From: Syntrophaceae bacterium UBA5744
GTDB taxonomy: Bacteria > Desulfobacterota > Syntrophia > Syntrophales > UBA2192
Length of the DNA: 64,000 nucleotides
Direction of reading: 5' to 3'
NCBI GenBank assembly: GCA_002419215.1
Contig: DIFQ01000001.1
Span: forward strand, 62,001-126,000
The notes beneath the pieces are model-generated. The model was given only the letters and a program-made list of their open reading frames with translations. It searched no databases and had not been told where the DNA came from. The position numbers and the translations under genes are program-made. Positions 61,273 through 64,000 of this stretch are shown piece after piece. The first letter of the stretch is position 1. The number at the start of each line of letters is the position of its first letter.

Positions 61273-62107
61273 TCAGCCGCCGTTTTGCCGCGGCTCCTCA
61301 GCCACGGCCAGCAGGACCATGGCCAGACGCAACGGCGCAAGACGGGCGTCGATCCGTGCCGGACCCGCGTAAATGCGGTTGATCAGATCGAAGGCCTTCA
61401 CGAGCCCGGCAGGGGGGCGCCGCCCGATGCCTGACGCGATCGACGATCGTCCGGCAGAAGGGATCACGGTGAGAAACGCCGCCACAAATCCCATGGTGAG
61501 TTTTTCGAGGGGTCCCAGGACCTTTGCGAAGGACAGGCTCCGCAGGCCCGATTTTTCCAGCATACCGATCATCTCCGGCAACTCGCAGCGGCGGTGTTGC
61601 CCCACGAAACGGTCATCGACGGCAAAAAATCCCTGCGGTGCGGAGAGGTCACGATCAGGCGGCCTCCCCGTTCCAGGACAGACACCATCCGGTCAATGGC
61701 CCCGAGGTCATCCTCGATGTGCTCGAGGACCTCGGAACAGACGACACTTCGAAATACCCCTTTCTTGAAGGGCAGTCGCGTTGCATCGGCCGCGACGTAG
61801 GGGCCTGCTTTCTGCTCTTTTTTTCAGGCACCGCAGCGCCGAAACGGAAAGCTCCGTAAACACAGTCCGGTCCATGGCGGGTGAAATCGGGAAGGGGAAT
61901 ATGCTCCCGTATGGCTCGCTTCCGCACCCAATCGTTGTAAAGGTGGTTCTTCAGGGAGAGGTAAGCCTGCTCTACGAAAAAACCATCGAAACGACTGCCC
62001 GTTTCCTTCGCCAGGCGATATTCATCCTTCACCGCGACGTGATCCGGCTGCCCGTGGAAGACCAACGTCCACGAATTTCGTACTGTTTCAGCCGGCCGGG
62101 ATTCCAT
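61273..62107 (-). pseudogene. Broken class I SAM-dependent methyltransferase
   Basis: Methyltransferase-like sequence continues through three reading frames. Frame 1 (from 62107) gives FFVEQAYLSLKNHLYNDWV and KRAIREHI. Frame 2 (about 61880-61625) gives FTELSVSALRCLKKEQKAG, PYVAADATRLPFKKG and SEVLEHIEDDLGAIDRMVS, then GGRLIVTSPHRRDF. Frame 3 (61605 down to 61273) gives QHRRCELPEMIGMLEKSG and VLGPLEKLTMGFVAAFL. The switches are near 61880, at a seven-A run near 61820 that also closes frame 2 upstream, and at a six-T run near 61625. The SAM-binding glycine motif expected between REHI and ISPAMDRT is absent, suggesting a deletion as well. It follows the GT39-like gene. Confidence 0.75.
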
Positions 62108-62120
62108 GCACCGCAATCGA

Positions 62121-63848
62121 TCAGGTCCGATTGAGTCCGTATACCGCATGACCATTCATCCGGTACATCACGCGCCAGAAAGGAGCCATCCTCTCCTTGA
62201 ATACCCTGACCTCCCTTTCGTTGTAGTTATCATAAAGGAATTTCTCGAACAGCTCTTCGCGCATCAGGACATGAGTGCAATCGAGCGATTCGATGTATCG
62301 ACTGAGGGATTCCCTGCTTTCCGAGACCTCCACCATGCGACGGACCATGCCCATTTCGGAAAAGACGTGATGGATATACGGGCGCTCCATGTAATATCCC
62401 CGCCCTCCGACAAACAGGAGCAGCACCACGGCATCATGAGGAAGCGCTTCGTTGACATAACGCATGGCGGGGTAGCTTCCCACGTGGCGTGAAATGAAGC
62501 CGTCCCGGGACTCTTCTCCGAGCAGGTAAGGCACCGGCCGAATGGCCTCGAAATAAGACATCAAGTAGGTCCCGTTCAGGGCGAGACAGAAGCCCGTCAC
62601 GGCCAGCACGGCCCCTAACCCGGCACGAAAGAGCGCTTGCGATCGGCTTTTAAGCCATTCGGAGAGGTTTTTAATCCCTCCCGCGGCAAGGATTGCGAGG
62701 CAGGGAACGATCGGAAGGAGATATCTCACGCGCAGACCCGCGGTGAAAGCGGCGAAAAAGAAATAAAAAACCGAGAAAGACAGAAGAAATGCCCGATCCC
62801 GTTTCAGGTTTCTGCCAAGCCAGGCAAAGGGGAGCATGATGAGTAACAGGGGGTTCAGAACCCCGTCGAAATACTGCGGAACATGATCTTTCCCCTCGAA
62901 GAAAATGCGAATCGGGAGCAGCAGGATCTGCCAGAGGTTCTCCCCGTAAGCCCACTCGCGCTCCTGGAACAAATTGTACGCAAAAGCGCCCCTTGGCGCT
63001 GCAGCAGCGTGCCCGACGGCCTGCGGGTCGGACCGAAAATAGTCGAACAAGCCGTCAAAAAGCGGGAAAACCGGATTTCCGGTCAACAGGATGTTTTTCA
63101 CAAGCCAGGGGGATACGACGATGAGGGCTGCCGCAAAAAACAATCCTCCATTTTTCAGGGACTCTCGAGACCTGTTCGTATCCCGGCTGTGGTGGAAGAC
63201 GACAGCCAGGTTCAGGCAGGCCCAGGCGATGATGGCGTTATACTTGGATCCGGCGGCCAGCCCCATGCACAGGGCGGAGAGCACGAGCCACCGCGACCGG
63301 CGGTAATCGGCATCACGCCAGCGCAGAAACGACAGCACGCTACCCGTGATGAAGAAGAGCATCCCCAGGTCGATGTAAGCCGTCGTGGAGAGACGGATCA
63401 TGATCGGTGTGGACAGGAAGAGGAGTGCGCCTAAAAGCCCCCAGATCCGTCCCAGTTGCATGCGGAGATAGTTATAGAGCAAGATTGCGGTTCCGAGCCC
63501 GAAAGCCATGTGGATGAATTTCGGAAGGATATCATTGCCGAAGGACAGGGGAAGCAGGTACAGGAGGTCGACGTTCATGGGGTAATAGGAAAAGACCACC
63601 CAGGGAAGTTCCGTGAATCCATTCTGCAGCCAGAGTTTCGGGATGGCGAGATGGTGGATCAGGGCATCGCGCGAGACGGGCGGCGTCAGGCAGAGAAGCG
63701 CCTCGACCAAGAGAATCCCCGCCAGGGCACACATCATCACCATGCAGAGGATCCGCTCAATCCGGCTGGAAGCTTCCGCGACCGATCGGGACGGGATTTC
63801 ATCATGTCCCGCTGCACCGGCCTCGATCACGACTCTGGAGTTTGACAC
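62121..63848 (-). CDS. GT39-like membrane glycosyltransferase
   Basis: The 575-residue protein has about ten to twelve membrane segments and a C-terminal soluble domain of about 140 residues. The first loop contains PPVSRDALIHHLAIPKLW, in the place of the catalytic acidic motif of PMT/GT39 enzymes, followed by TAYIDLGMLFFITGS and GLAAGSKYNAI. Substrate and acceptor are unknown. The start is GTG 63848, 3 nt after the preceding TPR gene, with a weak AAAGG upstream. The decayed methyltransferase gene follows. Confidence 0.83.
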   Translation of the reverse strand: MSNSRVVIEAGAAGHDEIPSRSVAEASSRIERILCMVMMCALAGILLVEALLCLTPPVSRDALIHHLAIPKLWLQNGFTELPWVVFSYYPMNVDLLYLLPLSFGNDILPKFIHMAFGLGTAILLYNYLRMQLGRIWGLLGALLFLSTPIMIRLSTTAYIDLGMLFFITGSVLSFLRWRDADYRRSRWLVLSALCMGLAAGSKYNAIIAWACLNLAVVFHHSRDTNRSRESLKNGGLFFAAALIVVSPWLVKNILLTGNPVFPLFDGLFDYFRSDPQAVGHAAAAPRGAFAYNLFQEREWAYGENLWQILLLPIRIFFEGKDHVPQYFDGVLNPLLLIMLPFAWLGRNLKRDRAFLLSFSVFYFFFAAFTAGLRVRYLLPIVPCLAILAAGGIKNLSEWLKSRSQALFRAGLGAVLAVTGFCLALNGTYLMSYFEAIRPVPYLLGEESRDGFISRHVGSYPAMRYVNEALPHDAVVLLLFVGGRGYYMERPYIHHVFSEMGMVRRMVEVSESRESLSRYIESLDCTHVLMREELFEKFLYDNYNEREVRVFKERMAPFWRVMYRMNGHAVYGLNRT

Positions 63849-63851
63849 GAT

Positions 63852-64000
63852 CTAGATGGAACCTTTCCCCTGTAAGTCTTTCTTGTGTTTTTCGCAGGCG
63901 ATTCTCAGATTTGTTTCTATGGCTTCGTTTCCAGGCATGAGCTCCCGCGCCTTCAGGAAACTCGCGATGGCGTCTTCCGTCCTGCCCTGTGCCGTGTGAA
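63852..64000 (-). CDS. C-terminal end of a TPR-like protein (cut by window edge)
   Basis: The last 48 codons are visible: RTEDAIASFLKARELMPGNE is a typical tetratricopeptide unit, followed by AIETNLRIACEKHKKDLQG and the stop TAG at 63852-63854. The rest lies beyond the right edge. It is probably co-transcribed with the GT39-like gene. Confidence 0.7.
   Translation of the reverse strand, partial: HTAQGRTEDAIASFLKARELMPGNEAIETNLRIACEKHKKDLQGKGSI

Noticed and set aside
61592..61634. Methyltransferase frame break as programmed frameshifting
   Set aside because: There are several breaks in different directions and a missing SAM motif, which fits decay or sequencing error better than a recoding signal.

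Overview
The window is one contiguous, gene-dense, high-GC bacterial chromosome segment with no rRNA, tRNA, insertion sequence, prophage or CRISPR array that I can see. Gene content and order point to an anaerobic, Gram-negative, syntroph-like member of Desulfobacterota (former Deltaproteobacteria, Syntrophus-like). The grounds are an LPS/KDO/Lpt cluster, a branched-chain amino-acid-type ABC transporter, acyl-CoA dehydrogenase plus CoA-transferase, two-subunit pyruvate carboxylase, an EF-G-2 type factor and PAS-LuxR regulators. This placement is inference from gene content, not from a marker-gene search.

Layout. 1-3811 (minus): the rpsB-tsf-pyrH-frr translation cluster, preceded by argJ. 4020-7532 (minus): secA and a LytM/M23 peptidase. 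7812-11399 (minus): biotin carboxylase and a carboxyltransferase/biotin-carrier subunit, divergent from an EF-G-like gene and mog (11602-14174, plus). 14271-16095 (minus): Mut7-C, lapA, HIT and a metallophosphoesterase, divergent from a small conserved gene plus ligA (16245-18548). 18784-24582 (plus): acylphosphatase, an exported hydratase-like protein, a PAS-PAS-LuxR regulator, acyl-CoA dehydrogenase and CoA-transferase. 24846-29784: ridA (minus), then livKHMGF (plus). 30028-39660: hemerythrin, SagB-type nitroreductase, aminotransferase, metallo-beta-lactamase-fold protein, adk, lepA, hemW, a 29-codon bS22/mS38-like gene and a membrane glycosyltransferase. 39763-43566: gtrA, a GT9 glycosyltransferase, a PAP2 phosphatase and an AI-2E-family permease. 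43657-48754 (minus): a coaBC-udg-nfeD-slipin-LiaF-like-HAD run. 49141-50538 (plus): an M23 peptidase. 50666-60052 (minus): TPR protein-kdsA-kdsC-lptC-lptA-lptB-rpoN-hpf-ptsN-rapZ. 60183-64000 (minus): xerD, a broken methyltransferase, a GT39-like gene and the end of a TPR gene.

How the genes work together. Most genes are core: translation (S2, EF-Ts, RRF, EF-G-like, EF4, HPF, bS22-like), envelope assembly (KdsA/KdsC, LptA/B/C, LapA-like, GT9/GT39, PAP2, GtrA, two LytM peptidases) and regulation (sigma-54, PTS-Ntr IIA, RapZ). The metabolic theme is acyl-CoA and carboxylic-acid anaerobic metabolism with anaplerotic carboxylation.

The least ordinary layer is intergenic. At least a dozen gaps carry short degenerate tandem words with a strict 7- or 8-nt period. 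The word differs between loci, is often arranged as two facing arms, and frequently starts at or inside a stop codon. Other points of interest are a 29-codon ribosomal-protein-like gene, a methyltransferase remnant spread over three frames, a carboxyltransferase with altered active-site motifs, two perfect tandem hairpins before the acyl-CoA dehydrogenase gene, and several promoter, terminator and start-codon arrangements that suggest specific regulation.
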